This document shows positions 23,331-31,165 of a DNA stretch of 33,347 nt, in pieces; the first letter of the stretch is position 1, and each line of letters starts with the position of its first letter. The notes beneath the pieces are model-generated. The model worked only from the letters and a program-made list of their open reading frames with translations. It searched no databases and was not told the DNA's origin. The DNA lies in the NCBI GenBank assembly GCA_900543025.1, contig UQPP01000026.1, positions 1-33,347 of the forward strand, given 5' to 3'. The position numbers and the translations under genes are program-made. The DNA is from an uncultured Collinsella sp. GTDB taxonomy: Bacteria > Actinomycetota > Coriobacteriia > Coriobacteriales > Coriobacteriaceae.

Positions 23331-23384
23331 GGGACGGGGATTAAATAATCATTTGGTACAAATTGATTATTTAATCCCCGTCCC
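23331..23384. repeat. REP-like perfect inverted repeat
   Basis: Arms of 21 bp (23331-23351, GGGACGGGGATTAAATAATC..., and 23364-23384) are perfect complements, and the 12-nt loop TTTGGTACAAAT pairs further. It lies between rlmD and the DJ-1 gene, both on the minus strand, 36 nt after the rlmD stop. It resembles REP/RAYT-type palindromes with a GGGAC end; no transposase is present. Confidence 0.75.
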
Positions 23385-23419
23385 AGAAAAATCATCGGGC
23401 GTGGCCTTGGGCAAACAGT

Positions 23420-24733
23420 CTAGTTGCGCCTAAGGTGGACGACGGTCTCGCAGTGGAAGGTTTGTGGGAACAGGTCGACTGGCGTGATCTTTACGGGGAA
23501 GAAGGTGCCTTCTTCGACAAAGCGTTTGAGATCGCGCGCCAGGGTGGCCGGGTCGCAGCTCACGTAGGCGACATCGCGAGCACTCGTGCTGGCGATAAGG
23601 TCGATCGCCTCGGGGGCGAGGCCTGCGCGTGGCGGGTCGACCACCAAGACGTCGGCATCCTGGTCGGGGAACTCGCGCACCGCGTCTCCGCCAATGACGT
23701 CGACGTTATCAAGCTTGTTGATCTCCAGGTTACGGCGCAGGTCGCGCACGGCGGGGCCGTAGGCCTCGACGGCGGCGACAAAGTCGCAGCGGCGGGCGAG
23801 CGGCAGGGTAAAGGTGCCGGCACCACAGTACAGGTCCACGGCAAGCTCGTCTTCCTGCGGGTCGAGTGCTTCCATGACAAGCTCGATCAAAATCTCGGCA
23901 CCCTTGGTGTTGACCTGGAAAAAAGACGGGGCAGACAAGCGCATCTGACCCTCGGCGATATTCTCGGTCCATGAGCCCTCTCCGGCGAGCATTTCGACCT
24001 TGGAGACACGGCGGGCCTTCTTTTCGCCCTTGCTCATCACGCGCACGATGCTCGTGGGGTGAGCGGCGTCCGCCAGCACGCGGGAGACCTGCGAGCGCGG
24101 AAAAGAGCCTGTGGGCGTCCAGAGTGCGACCTCGAGTGCCTTGGTGCGGCGTGATGCGCGAATGCCCACGCGTTCGAGCCCCAAGTCATGGCTGCCGCTT
24201 AGATAGTTGAGCGCGCCGACGACCGATTTGAGCGCCTTCGGGAAGCGCTTGTCGAACAGCGGGCACGTATCGACGGTCACGATTTTGCTGGGGTCGACAC
24301 CGTGCATGCCAAGACGCACGCGACCGTTGACGACGGTCGTTTCGAGCTCGATTTTATTGCGGTAGCCCCAGTCGTCCTTGGTGTGGCAGATGGGCTGTAC
24401 CAACTCATCGACCTGCTCAGGAGCGAACTTGCCGATGCGCTCGAGCGTGGAGCGCAGGTTTTGCTCCTTGGCGGCGAGCTGTGCCGTGCGTGAGAGATTG
24501 CCCCACGAGCAGCCGCCGCAGATGCCCACGAAGGGGCAGGGAGGCTGAATGCGATCGGGGCTTGGCTCCAGAATCTCGGTGGTGCGGGCACGCATGAACG
24601 ACTTGCCGTCCTGTACGACCTCGGCCTCGACGGTGTCGCCTGCCACGGCGCCCTGCACAAAGACGGCCTTGCCGTTGTCGGCGTGCGCCAGCCCGTCGGC
24701 GCCGTAGGTCATCGATTCTATAGTGAGCTTCAT
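23420..24733 (-). CDS. 23S rRNA (uracil-5-)-methyltransferase, RlmD/RlmCD type
   Basis: The 437-aa SAM-dependent RNA m5U methyltransferase of the TrmA/RlmD family. It has an N-terminal TRAM domain (KLTIESMTYGADGLAHADNG), an iron-sulfur cluster motif PPCPFVGICGGCSWG (C66, C72, C75, with the fourth Cys in DTCPLFDKRF), SAM-binding DLYCGAGTFTLPLA, VDPPRAGLAPEAIDL, and the nucleophilic Cys in YVSCDPATLARDL. I choose ATG 24733 (MKLTIES) because the TRAM domain starts there; the frame to 24769 has a poorer site. Target uridine (U1939 or U747 type) is not decidable. It is 114 nt downstream of the ppk stop across a terminator. Confidence 0.9.
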   Translation of the reverse strand: MKLTIESMTYGADGLAHADNGKAVFVQGAVAGDTVEAEVVQDGKSFMRARTTEILEPSPDRIQPPCPFVGICGGCSWGNLSRTAQLAAKEQNLRSTLERIGKFAPEQVDELVQPICHTKDDWGYRNKIELETTVVNGRVRLGMHGVDPSKIVTVDTCPLFDKRFPKALKSVVGALNYLSGSHDLGLERVGIRASRRTKALEVALWTPTGSFPRSQVSRVLADAAHPTSIVRVMSKGEKKARRVSKVEMLAGEGSWTENIAEGQMRLSAPSFFQVNTKGAEILIELVMEALDPQEDELAVDLYCGAGTFTLPLARRCDFVAAVEAYGPAVRDLRRNLEINKLDNVDVIGGDAVREFPDQDADVLVVDPPRAGLAPEAIDLIASTSARDVAYVSCDPATLARDLKRFVEEGTFFPVKITPVDLFPQTFHCETVVHLRRN

Positions 24734-24781
24734 ATTCCTGCCTGTCATTCGCGTTGTTATTCGCACCATGGTAGCAGGGAA

Positions 24782-24823
24782 AAGCGCCCCGCATCCGAGG
24801 CTTTCCTCAAATGCGGGGCGCTT
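24782..24823 (-). terminator. Terminator of ppk
   Basis: AAGCGCCCCGCAT (24782-24794) pairs perfectly with ATGCGGGGCGCTT (24811-24823), 13 bp, with an internal GAGG/CCTC mini-stem; followed on the minus strand by TTTTCCC. A direct repeat CTTCTACAAAC lies beside it (24821-24844). Confidence 0.85.
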
Positions 24824-24846
24824 CTACAAACTGCTTCTACAAACGA

Positions 24847-27411
24847 CTATTTCGTCTTGCCGGTAATGAGCGTCTTAAGACCCAGACCGATCAGGCCCAG
24901 ACCTATGCGCACGCGACCGGGGCGATGGCGCTCGATGGCATTGGCTTTGCCAGCGGGCTTCTTGTGACGCGCATTGCTCTCGGGGGTTGTTGTGGGTGCC
25001 TGAGGTTGGGCTGCGGGAGCAGGTTCGGGCTCGATAACGGTCGCTCGGACCTTCTGGACCTCGGGAGCGGCCGGCTGCGGCTCGGGCTCAGGCTGGGATG
25101 CGAGCGCGGGCTCTGCCTCGGTGGCGGCCTCGGGCGCTTTCTCCACGGCGGGCTCTGCGGCAGCCTCGGGCTCATTCACCGGGAGAGCGGCAACCGCTTC
25201 CGGTTTGGCAGCCGCCCCATGTTCAATCTCGTCCTGGATAACTTTTTCGGCCACACGTTCCTTCTCCTGTGCGCGCTGCTGCGCGGCGGCCTCGGCGTTG
25301 CGATATGCACGCTCCAGCAGGGCTTCCTGCGAGTTGAAGGGTTTCTCGTCCTCTTTGCGCTCAACCGGAACCCAGGTGCCGCCACTCGTCAGGCTGCGTG
25401 CCTTCACGTTGTCGCGCAGCTGCATTCCCATGTACTCGTGCACCAGGGCGCGGCAGGTGGGGTCGAGCACGGGGAAGGCGATCTCCACGCGGTGCTCGGT
25501 GTTGCGCGTCATCATGTCTGCCGAGCTCAGGTAGATCATGTCCGAGTCCACGCCAAAGGCATAGACGCGCGCATGCTCCAAAAAACGTCCGACGATGGAG
25601 CGCACGTGCACGTTCTCGGTCTTGCCCGGAATACCGGGCTTGAGACACGAGATGCCGCGGATGATCATGTCCACGCGCACACCGGCACACGATGCCTCGG
25701 CGATCTTATCGATAACCTCGCGGTCGGTCAGCGAGTTGAGCTTAAAGAACACGCGGGCGGGCTCGCCGACAAGGGCGCGCTGAATCTCGCGGTCCAGGCC
25801 GCGCATGATGAGCGGTTTCAGTCCGGCGGGCGCCACGCCCAGGAAGCGGTAGTCGCCGCGCAGGTTGCCCAGCGACAGGTTGCGGAAGAACAGGTTGGCG
25901 TCCTCGCCGATACCGGGATGGGCGGTCATGAGCATAAAGTCGCTGTAGAGCTTGGCCGTCTTCTCGTTAAAGTTGCCGGTGCCCAACAGCGTGAGACGGG
26001 TGAGCGCCATGCCCTCACGATAGGTGAGCTGGCAGATCTTGGAGTGGCACTTAAAGCCCTCGGAGCCGTAGATAACGGTGCAGCCGGCCTCTTCCAGACG
26101 TTCGGCCCACTCGATGTTGTTCTGCTCGTCAAAGCGTGCGCGGAGCTCCATGAGCACCGTGACCTCTTTGCCGTTTTCGGCAGCATCGATGAGCGACTCG
26201 CACAGGCGGCTTTGTTTGGCCACGCGGTAGAGCGTGATGCGCAGCGAGATGCACTCGGGGTCGTAGGCTGCTTCGTGCACCAGGTCCAAGAACGGGTTCA
26301 TGGCCTCGTAAGGGTAGAAGAGCAGCTTGTCGCCCTGCAGCACTTGCTCGCGAATGGAGCGGGACATATCGATGGCGGGGTTGGGCTGCGGCTTAAACGG
26401 CGTAAAGAGCAGCTCGTTGCGTAGATGCTCGGGAATCTTGCCCTCAATGCCAAAGACGTAGCTCAGGTCAAGGGGGATATCGCAGGTAAAGACCGAGCGG
26501 CGAGAAAGCTCGAGCGCCTTTCGGATGGTCTTGAGCGTTGGCTTTTCGAGGGAGCCCGATACGGCGAGCACCACCGGCTGCAGGCGCAAGCGCTTCTTGA
26601 GGATGCGCTTCATGTGCTGGCGGTAATCCTCTTCCTCCTCGACGCCCTCGCCGTCCGGGTCGATATCGGCATTACGGGTGACGCGGATCAGCGCGCGATC
26701 CAGCGGCTTATAGGAGCCAAAGCAGCTATCCAGGCAGGCGAGGATGACGTCCTCGAGCAAGATGTAGGAGTAGGTGCCGGTGGGCGAGGGGATCTCGACC
26801 ACGCGGTTCATCGAGGCGGGAATCTCGATAAGGCCCAGCAGACTCTCCTCGTCGGTGACGCCGTCCAGGCCACAAGCCAGATAGAGCGCGCCGTTGCGCA
26901 GGTTGGGGAAGGGGTGGCGCGGGTCAATGACCAACGGTGAGATGACCGGCGACACGTAGGCTTGGAAGTAGCGGGTTACAAAGGTGCGCTCCTCGGGCGT
27001 AAGCGAATCGATGCGGGCGCGGTGAACGCCCAGAGCATCAAGCTTGTCCTCGATGCTCTTAAAGATGGACTCCCAACGGGTAAGGAGCCCGGGCAGCTCT
27101 GCCATGACGGCATCGACCTGTTCTGAGGCGGTCATATTGCTCTTGTTGTCGACAGGCTGTTTTTTGAGCTCCGCCAGATCGGACAGGCCGCCCACGCGCA
27201 CCATAAGGAATTCGTCGAGGTTGGACTCGAAAATCGACACGAACTTTAGACGCTCGAACAGCGGAACGGTCTCGTCGAAGGCTTCGTCAAGCACGCGGTT
27301 GTCAAAGCGCAGCCAGCTAAGCTCTCGGTTTTGCGTGTACGAGAAGTCGCGCGGCGGCTTGCGCAGTTTGGCGGCCTTTTGCTTCTTTTCGATTTTGCTC
27401 GGCATATGCAT
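24847..27411 (-). CDS. ppk1: Polyphosphate kinase 1 with long C-terminal extension
   Basis: The 854-aa enzyme transfers the gamma-phosphate of ATP to polyphosphate, reversibly. It matches Ppk1 over about residues 20-700: RELSWLRFDNRVLDEA at the N-terminus, RALIRVTRNADID, SLRITLYRVA, catalytic His456 in CHSKICQL, LGTGNFNEKTAKLYSD, and second active-site His613 in FLEHARVYAFG. Classical Ppk1 is about 690-720 aa; here a roughly 150-residue tail rich in Ala, Glu and Pro follows, ending in a Gly/Leu-rich basic segment (RIGLGLIGLGLKTLITG). The start could be ATG 27411 or 27405 (weak ribosome-binding site). It is the only gene on its transcript, with a terminator at 24782-24823. Confidence 0.93.
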   Translation of the reverse strand: MHMPSKIEKKQKAAKLRKPPRDFSYTQNRELSWLRFDNRVLDEAFDETVPLFERLKFVSIFESNLDEFLMVRVGGLSDLAELKKQPVDNKSNMTASEQVDAVMAELPGLLTRWESIFKSIEDKLDALGVHRARIDSLTPEERTFVTRYFQAYVSPVISPLVIDPRHPFPNLRNGALYLACGLDGVTDEESLLGLIEIPASMNRVVEIPSPTGTYSYILLEDVILACLDSCFGSYKPLDRALIRVTRNADIDPDGEGVEEEEDYRQHMKRILKKRLRLQPVVLAVSGSLEKPTLKTIRKALELSRRSVFTCDIPLDLSYVFGIEGKIPEHLRNELLFTPFKPQPNPAIDMSRSIREQVLQGDKLLFYPYEAMNPFLDLVHEAAYDPECISLRITLYRVAKQSRLCESLIDAAENGKEVTVLMELRARFDEQNNIEWAERLEEAGCTVIYGSEGFKCHSKICQLTYREGMALTRLTLLGTGNFNEKTAKLYSDFMLMTAHPGIGEDANLFFRNLSLGNLRGDYRFLGVAPAGLKPLIMRGLDREIQRALVGEPARVFFKLNSLTDREVIDKIAEASCAGVRVDMIIRGISCLKPGIPGKTENVHVRSIVGRFLEHARVYAFGVDSDMIYLSSADMMTRNTEHRVEIAFPVLDPTCRALVHEYMGMQLRDNVKARSLTSGGTWVPVERKEDEKPFNSQEALLERAYRNAEAAAQQRAQEKERVAEKVIQDEIEHGAAAKPEAVAALPVNEPEAAAEPAVEKAPEAATEAEPALASQPEPEPQPAAPEVQKVRATVIEPEPAPAAQPQAPTTTPESNARHKKPAGKANAIERHRPGRVRIGLGLIGLGLKTLITGKTK

Positions 27412-27830
27412 CTGTCCGTTCAGTCCCCGCAGGGGACGGTAGCCTAACTCTAATTCATTATTGTCTCAATTTAGTCGACCACTGGCACGGACGTATCGCG
27501 TGAACGGTATCTTTACCTACTTCTTACGCTGACAAGTCATAGGACTGACGCCCTGCTCGTTCGCAAATGATCCATATCCTCACTCAACTGGTGAGAATCT
27601 ATGAATAAGAATGATAGTAAGCTGAATATAATCGAATGTAGGTCGAATCGAGGACAAGCGTCATTTATATGCAGAAAACCGTTTTCACTATGCAATTTTG
27701 AATCATGGATTACTTTGAGTGTTCAAGCTTGATTTCCTAGAAAAATAACGTTTACCTAGGAAAATCTGCTTTACGAAACTGAAGTGCATCATGGGAAATC
27801 ATATGCGATATACCGTTCATCGTACTTTGC
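27412..27830. other. AT-rich region upstream of arcA1, no clear gene
   Basis: About 420 bp between divergent ppk and arcA1. It contains an inverted repeat TTTCCTAG/CTAGGAAA (27733-27763), one GTGAACGGTATC site (27500-27511), and a CCGTTT at 27679-27684. A 43-codon AT-rich frame (27601-27732) has no convincing ribosome-binding site and is not called. The ppk promoter presumably lies near 27412-27500. Confidence 0.4.
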
Positions 27831-27878
27831 TGACCGTTCGGGGGCGAGGTAGCATTACGAATGGAATTTGGATATAAC
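27807..27878 (+). promoter_or_regulatory. arcA1 promoter with two CCGTTC sites 21 bp apart
   Basis: CCGTTC occurs at 27813-27818 and 27834-27839. The -10-like TTTGGATATAA starts at 27867, exactly 33 nt after the second CCGTTC, the same geometry as upstream of arcA2. No -35 consensus is visible, as expected for an activator-dependent promoter. The sequence GGGGGCGAGGT after the second site is also shared. Confidence 0.6.
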
Positions 27879-27960
27879 TAGAGCTGTCAGCAAGCAGCGT
27901 CCCATATGGAGGGGCGCTGATACATTCGGCCAGTAAGGCCCGAAAGAAAGGTAGGAGGCC

Positions 27961-29202
27961 ATGACGAAAGGTCTGCACGTGCCTTCCGAGATCGGCAAGC
28001 TCAGGAAGGTCTGCCTGCACCGTCCCGGCGACGAGCTCCTCAACCTGCCGCCCGACGAGCTCGAGCGACTCCTGTTCGACGACGTCCCGTTCCTGGAGGT
28101 CGCGCAGCAGGAGCACGACACCTTCGCCCAGATCCTGAGGGACCAGGGCGTCGAGGTGCTCTACCTCGAGAACCTCGTCGCCGAGGTGTTCGACCAGGTC
28201 CCCGGCGCCCGCGCCGAGTTCACCGACCAGTACATCGCCGAGGCCGGCATCCGCGGCCAGCACATGCCGCAGATCGTCCGCGAGAAGCTGGACTCCATCG
28301 AGGACAACCTCGAGTTCGTCAAGAAGACCATGGCCGGCATGACCAAGGCCGAGATCGACATGCCCCTCACGGCGTCCACGACCCTCGACTCCCTGGTCAA
28401 CTCCGAGTCCGAGTCCGACCTGATCATCGACCCGATGCCCAACCTCTACTTCACCCGCGACCCGTTCGCGGTCGTCGGCGAGGGCGTCAACCTCAACCGC
28501 ATGTACTCGGTCACCCGCAACCGCGAGACCCTGTACGGTAAGTACGTCTTCAAGTACCACCCCGACTACAAGGACGTCTCCCTGTACTTCCGCCGCGACT
28601 GCCAGTTCCACACCGAGGGCGGCGACGTGCTGAACATCAACGAGAAGACCCTCGCCGTCGGCATCTCCCAGCGCACCCAGGCCGCCGCTATCGACGTCAT
28701 GGCCCAGAACATCTTCTGGAACTCCGACTCCAAGGTCGAGCGCATCCTTGCCTTCGACATCCCGGTCTCGCGCGCCTTCATGCACCTCGACACGGTCTTC
28801 ACCCAGATCGACGTCGATAAGTTCACGATCCACCCCGCCATCATGGGCACCCTGCGCGTCTACGAGCTGACCGCCGGCAAGAACCCGGGCGACGTGAACA
28901 TCCGCCTGATCGAGGACACCCTCGAGCACGTCCTGGAGGACGCCACCGGCGTCGACCAGGTCAAGCTGATCCCCTGCGGCGGCGGCGACCCGATCGCGGC
29001 CTCCCGCGAGCAGTGGAACGACGGCTCCAACACCCTGTGCGTCGAGCCCGGCAAGATCTGCGTCTACGCCCGCAACACCGTCACCAACGACGTGCTGTAC
29101 AAGGAGGGCCTGGACCTTCTCGTCGTGCCCTCCGCCGAGCTCTCCCGCGGCCGCGGCGGCCCGCGCTGCATGAGCATGCCCTTCTGGCGCGAGGACCTCT
29201 AA
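27961..29202 (+). CDS. arcA: Arginine deiminase, copy 1
   Basis: The 413-aa enzyme hydrolyses arginine to citrulline and ammonia, the first step of the ADI pathway yielding ATP and pH protection. It shows the guanidino-modifying fold motifs: MPNLYFTRDPFA, TEGGDVLNI, HLDTVFTQID (catalytic His) and GGPRCMSMPFW near the C-terminus with nucleophile C403. ATG 27961 follows GTAGGAGG. By eye, the coding sequence and 24 nt upstream are identical to copy 2 at 31166. Codons are overwhelmingly C-ending, more extreme than most neighbours, indicating very high expression. It is followed by a terminator, then an aminotransferase gene. Confidence 0.97.
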   Translation: MTKGLHVPSEIGKLRKVCLHRPGDELLNLPPDELERLLFDDVPFLEVAQQEHDTFAQILRDQGVEVLYLENLVAEVFDQVPGARAEFTDQYIAEAGIRGQHMPQIVREKLDSIEDNLEFVKKTMAGMTKAEIDMPLTASTTLDSLVNSESESDLIIDPMPNLYFTRDPFAVVGEGVNLNRMYSVTRNRETLYGKYVFKYHPDYKDVSLYFRRDCQFHTEGGDVLNINEKTLAVGISQRTQAAAIDVMAQNIFWNSDSKVERILAFDIPVSRAFMHLDTVFTQIDVDKFTIHPAIMGTLRVYELTAGKNPGDVNIRLIEDTLEHVLEDATGVDQVKLIPCGGGDPIAASREQWNDGSNTLCVEPGKICVYARNTVTNDVLYKEGLDLLVVPSAELSRGRGGPRCMSMPFWREDL

Positions 29203-29262
29203 GGTTTTCAAAGATCCGTACGGGTCTTAATACAAACATCTAGCTGCCATTAGATGTCTCCA

Positions 29263-29300
29263 AATGGGGCGGTGCGGGTTTTTCGCACCGCCCCATTCTT
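29263..29300 (+). terminator. Terminator after arcA1
   Basis: TGGGGCGGTGCG (29265-29276) and CGCACCGCCCCA (29284-29295) form a 12-bp perfect stem, extended by AA/TT, with a T-rich end. Confidence 0.92.
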
Positions 29301-29362
29301 GTCAAATAAGCTAAATTAGCATCAGATAAGGTGTCCATTATGTCTAGAGGCGGTCACGTTGA

Positions 29363-29444
29363 TACCCCAACGGTGTCGGCTTCTTTGCCTTTTGGGCATC
29401 ATCTCGATTCCCATGACCTTTGCCGGCATCATCCTCGTGTTCTA
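29363..29444 (+). pseudogene. Possible remnant of a membrane protein C-terminus
   Basis: Reading the plus strand with one single-base frameshift near TTTTGGG gives GVGFFAFLGIISIPMTFAG followed by IILVF and a stop at 29444. This looks like the last transmembrane helix or helices of a permease; an in-frame stop lies just upstream, so only a fragment remains. It could be a decayed transporter from the arc cluster. It lies between the arcA1 terminator and the aminotransferase start. Weak evidence because of length. Confidence 0.3.
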
Positions 29445-29461
29445 GCGATTGGAGCTTAGTC

Positions 29462-30586
29462 ATGGATATCAAGACAATTGGCGTTGAGGAATGGCTCAAC
29501 GTTTGGGAGAAGAGCGCTACGTGGGACATTGCCCAGTCGACGATCTCATCGCTGACCATGGGCGAGCTTCGCGCGCTCGACGAGCAGGACGGCGCTACGT
29601 TCTACGAGCGTCTGGATCGCGAGAAGATGAACTACGGCTGGATCGAGGGTTCGCCGGAGTTTAAGGCCGAGGTCGCCAAGCTGTATCGTTGCGAGGTCAA
29701 TCCCGATCACATTCTGCAGACCAATGGCTGCACGGGCGCCAACCTCAACGCCATCATGGCCGTTGTCGGGCCCGGCGACCATGTCATCGCCGAGTGGCCC
29801 ACCTACGCGCCGCTCTATGAGATTCCGCGTACGCTCGGTGCCGAGGTCGAGTTTTGGGAGCTTCGCGAGGAGCTCGGATGGAAACCCGATATCGATCAGC
29901 TCAAGCGCCTCGTTCGCCCCAACACGAAGCTCATCTGCATCAATAACGCATCGAACCCCATCGGTACGGTGCTTGATGCCGATACGCTCGGGCAGATTGC
30001 CGAGATTGCCCGTTCGGTGGGCGCCTACGTGCTGTGCGACGAGGTGTATCTGCCGCTCGAGAACACCGAGTCCTTTATGTCGATGGCCGACGTGTATGAG
30101 AGGGCCATTGTCACCAACTCGGTGTCTAAGACCTATTCGACGCCTGCAGCCCGCGTGGGCTGGGTCGTTGCGGACGAAGAGGTGTCCAACCGCATCCGTA
30201 CCTATCGCGATTACACCATGATCTGCGGTGGCGTGTTTAACGATGCTTTGGCGACCTACGTGCTCGAGCACAAGGACAAGATTCTCGAGCGCAACCGCAA
30301 GATCGTGTTTGGCAACCGCGATATCGCGCAGGCTTGGATCGATACGCAGCATCGCGTTTCCTGGACGGCTCCGCGGGGCGTGTCTACCTCGTTTATCCAA
30401 CTGGATATTCCCGAGGACGATGAGGAGTTCTGCAAGCGCCTGCTGTCCGAGAGGGGAGTGCTGCTGGTACCCGGTAGCCGCTTTGAGCTTCCCTGCGGAG
30501 CGCGCCTGGGCTACTGCGCGAGCGAAGATGTTCTTCGCGAGGGTCTGAGGCTTCTGGGCGAGGCACTGGCCGAGTTCGATCGCTAG
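29462..30586 (+). CDS. PLP-dependent aminotransferase, class I/II fold
   Basis: The 374-aa fold-type I aminotransferase. PLP-binding Lys is K223 in TNSVSKTYSTP followed by ARVGWV; other cofactor contacts are N165 in NNASNPIG and D193 in LCDEVYLP; the substrate carboxylate-binding Arg is in CGARLGYC. ATG 29462 follows TTGGAG; the frame to 29420 is not supported. Substrate is unknown. Its position between two arcA copies suggests it acts on arginine, citrulline, ornithine or a product, or that it shares regulation. It resembles the MalY/capreomycidine-synthase-like branch by general motif layout, a weak inference. Confidence 0.85.
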   Translation: MDIKTIGVEEWLNVWEKSATWDIAQSTISSLTMGELRALDEQDGATFYERLDREKMNYGWIEGSPEFKAEVAKLYRCEVNPDHILQTNGCTGANLNAIMAVVGPGDHVIAEWPTYAPLYEIPRTLGAEVEFWELREELGWKPDIDQLKRLVRPNTKLICINNASNPIGTVLDADTLGQIAEIARSVGAYVLCDEVYLPLENTESFMSMADVYERAIVTNSVSKTYSTPAARVGWVVADEEVSNRIRTYRDYTMICGGVFNDALATYVLEHKDKILERNRKIVFGNRDIAQAWIDTQHRVSWTAPRGVSTSFIQLDIPEDDEEFCKRLLSERGVLLVPGSRFELPCGARLGYCASEDVLREGLRLLGEALAEFDR

Positions 30587-30640
30587 TCCCTTGGGGTTCT
30601 CGAAGGCCTAAACCTTACTGGGCCCTAGGTGTACCGAATG

Positions 30641-30680
30641 CAGACCCGCTCCCTTTTGGGGAACGGGTCTGTTTGTCTTT
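30641..30680 (+). terminator. Terminator after aminotransferase gene
   Basis: CAGACCCG and CGGGTCTG with a partly paired loop (CTCCC...GGGGA), followed by TTTGTCTTT. Confidence 0.8.
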
Positions 30681-30759
30681 GCCGCCGGAAAAGACAAGTT
30701 GTTACAAATGGAGACGCAAGATCTATCGGGTATTCGACGGGCCTTATACTGAGCTTCCG

Positions 30760-30790
30760 GTGAACGGTATCCAACGTCTGGTAAACGGTA
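30760..30790. promoter_or_regulatory. Inverted-orientation CCGTTC-type pair upstream of arcA2
   Basis: GAACGG (30762-30767) and AAACGG (30783-30788) are minus-strand CCGTTC and CCGTTT sites, again 21 bp apart, about 250 bp upstream of the proximal pair. Candidate distal regulator sites. The rest of 30791-31010 is AT-rich and shows no gene. Confidence 0.45.
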
Positions 30791-31016
30791 ACCTGTTTGC
30801 CAAAAATGAATAGGACGAACTTTATTCTGAATAAAAATCAAAATGGTTGAGACACAGCAAGAATTGCGAATTCTATTCATATCGTTGCGCGAAATATGCA
30901 ATTTGAGGGTGGTTTAACAAAGGTTAGTTTCAATTGATCTTGCGGTTAAAAAGCGTTTAAGCACGTAAATCCACTTTATTTAATCAAAGTATGCCATGCG
31001 TGAAGTATATGTGTAT

Positions 31017-31083
31017 GCCGTTCACCCCTCATATAAAACCGTTCGGGGGCGAGGTGGAAGTATGGACTGATTTTGGATATAAA
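31017..31083 (+). promoter_or_regulatory. arcA2 promoter with two CCGTTC sites 21 bp apart
   Basis: CCGTTC occurs at 31018-31023 and 31039-31044; TTTGGATATAA starts at 31072, 33 nt after the second site. Geometry and the adjacent GGGGGCGAGGT are the same as at arcA1, while intervening bases differ. No -35 consensus. Confidence 0.62.
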
Positions 31084-31165
31084 TATGTCGTCAGCAATAA
31101 CGCCTCACACGGAGGGGCGCTAACGAATCGGCCCTGACAGGGGCCCGAAAGAAAGGTAGGAGGCC

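Noticed and set aside
24811..26424. 537-codon plus-strand frame opposite ppk
   Set aside because: Gly/Leu-rich shadow of the ppk tail and catalytic region.
27601..27732. 43-codon AT-rich frame upstream of arcA1
   Set aside because: No convincing ribosome-binding site, no motif, and it lies within a probable regulatory region.
27817..29211. 464-codon minus-strand frame opposite arcA1
   Set aside because: Same antisense artefact; repeats the sequence of the frame opposite arcA2 because the arcA copies are identical.
29340..29462. 39-codon frame (MSRGGHVD...) before the aminotransferase gene
   Set aside because: His/Pro-rich with no ribosome-binding site; the hydrophobic alternative frame of the same DNA looks more like a gene remnant.
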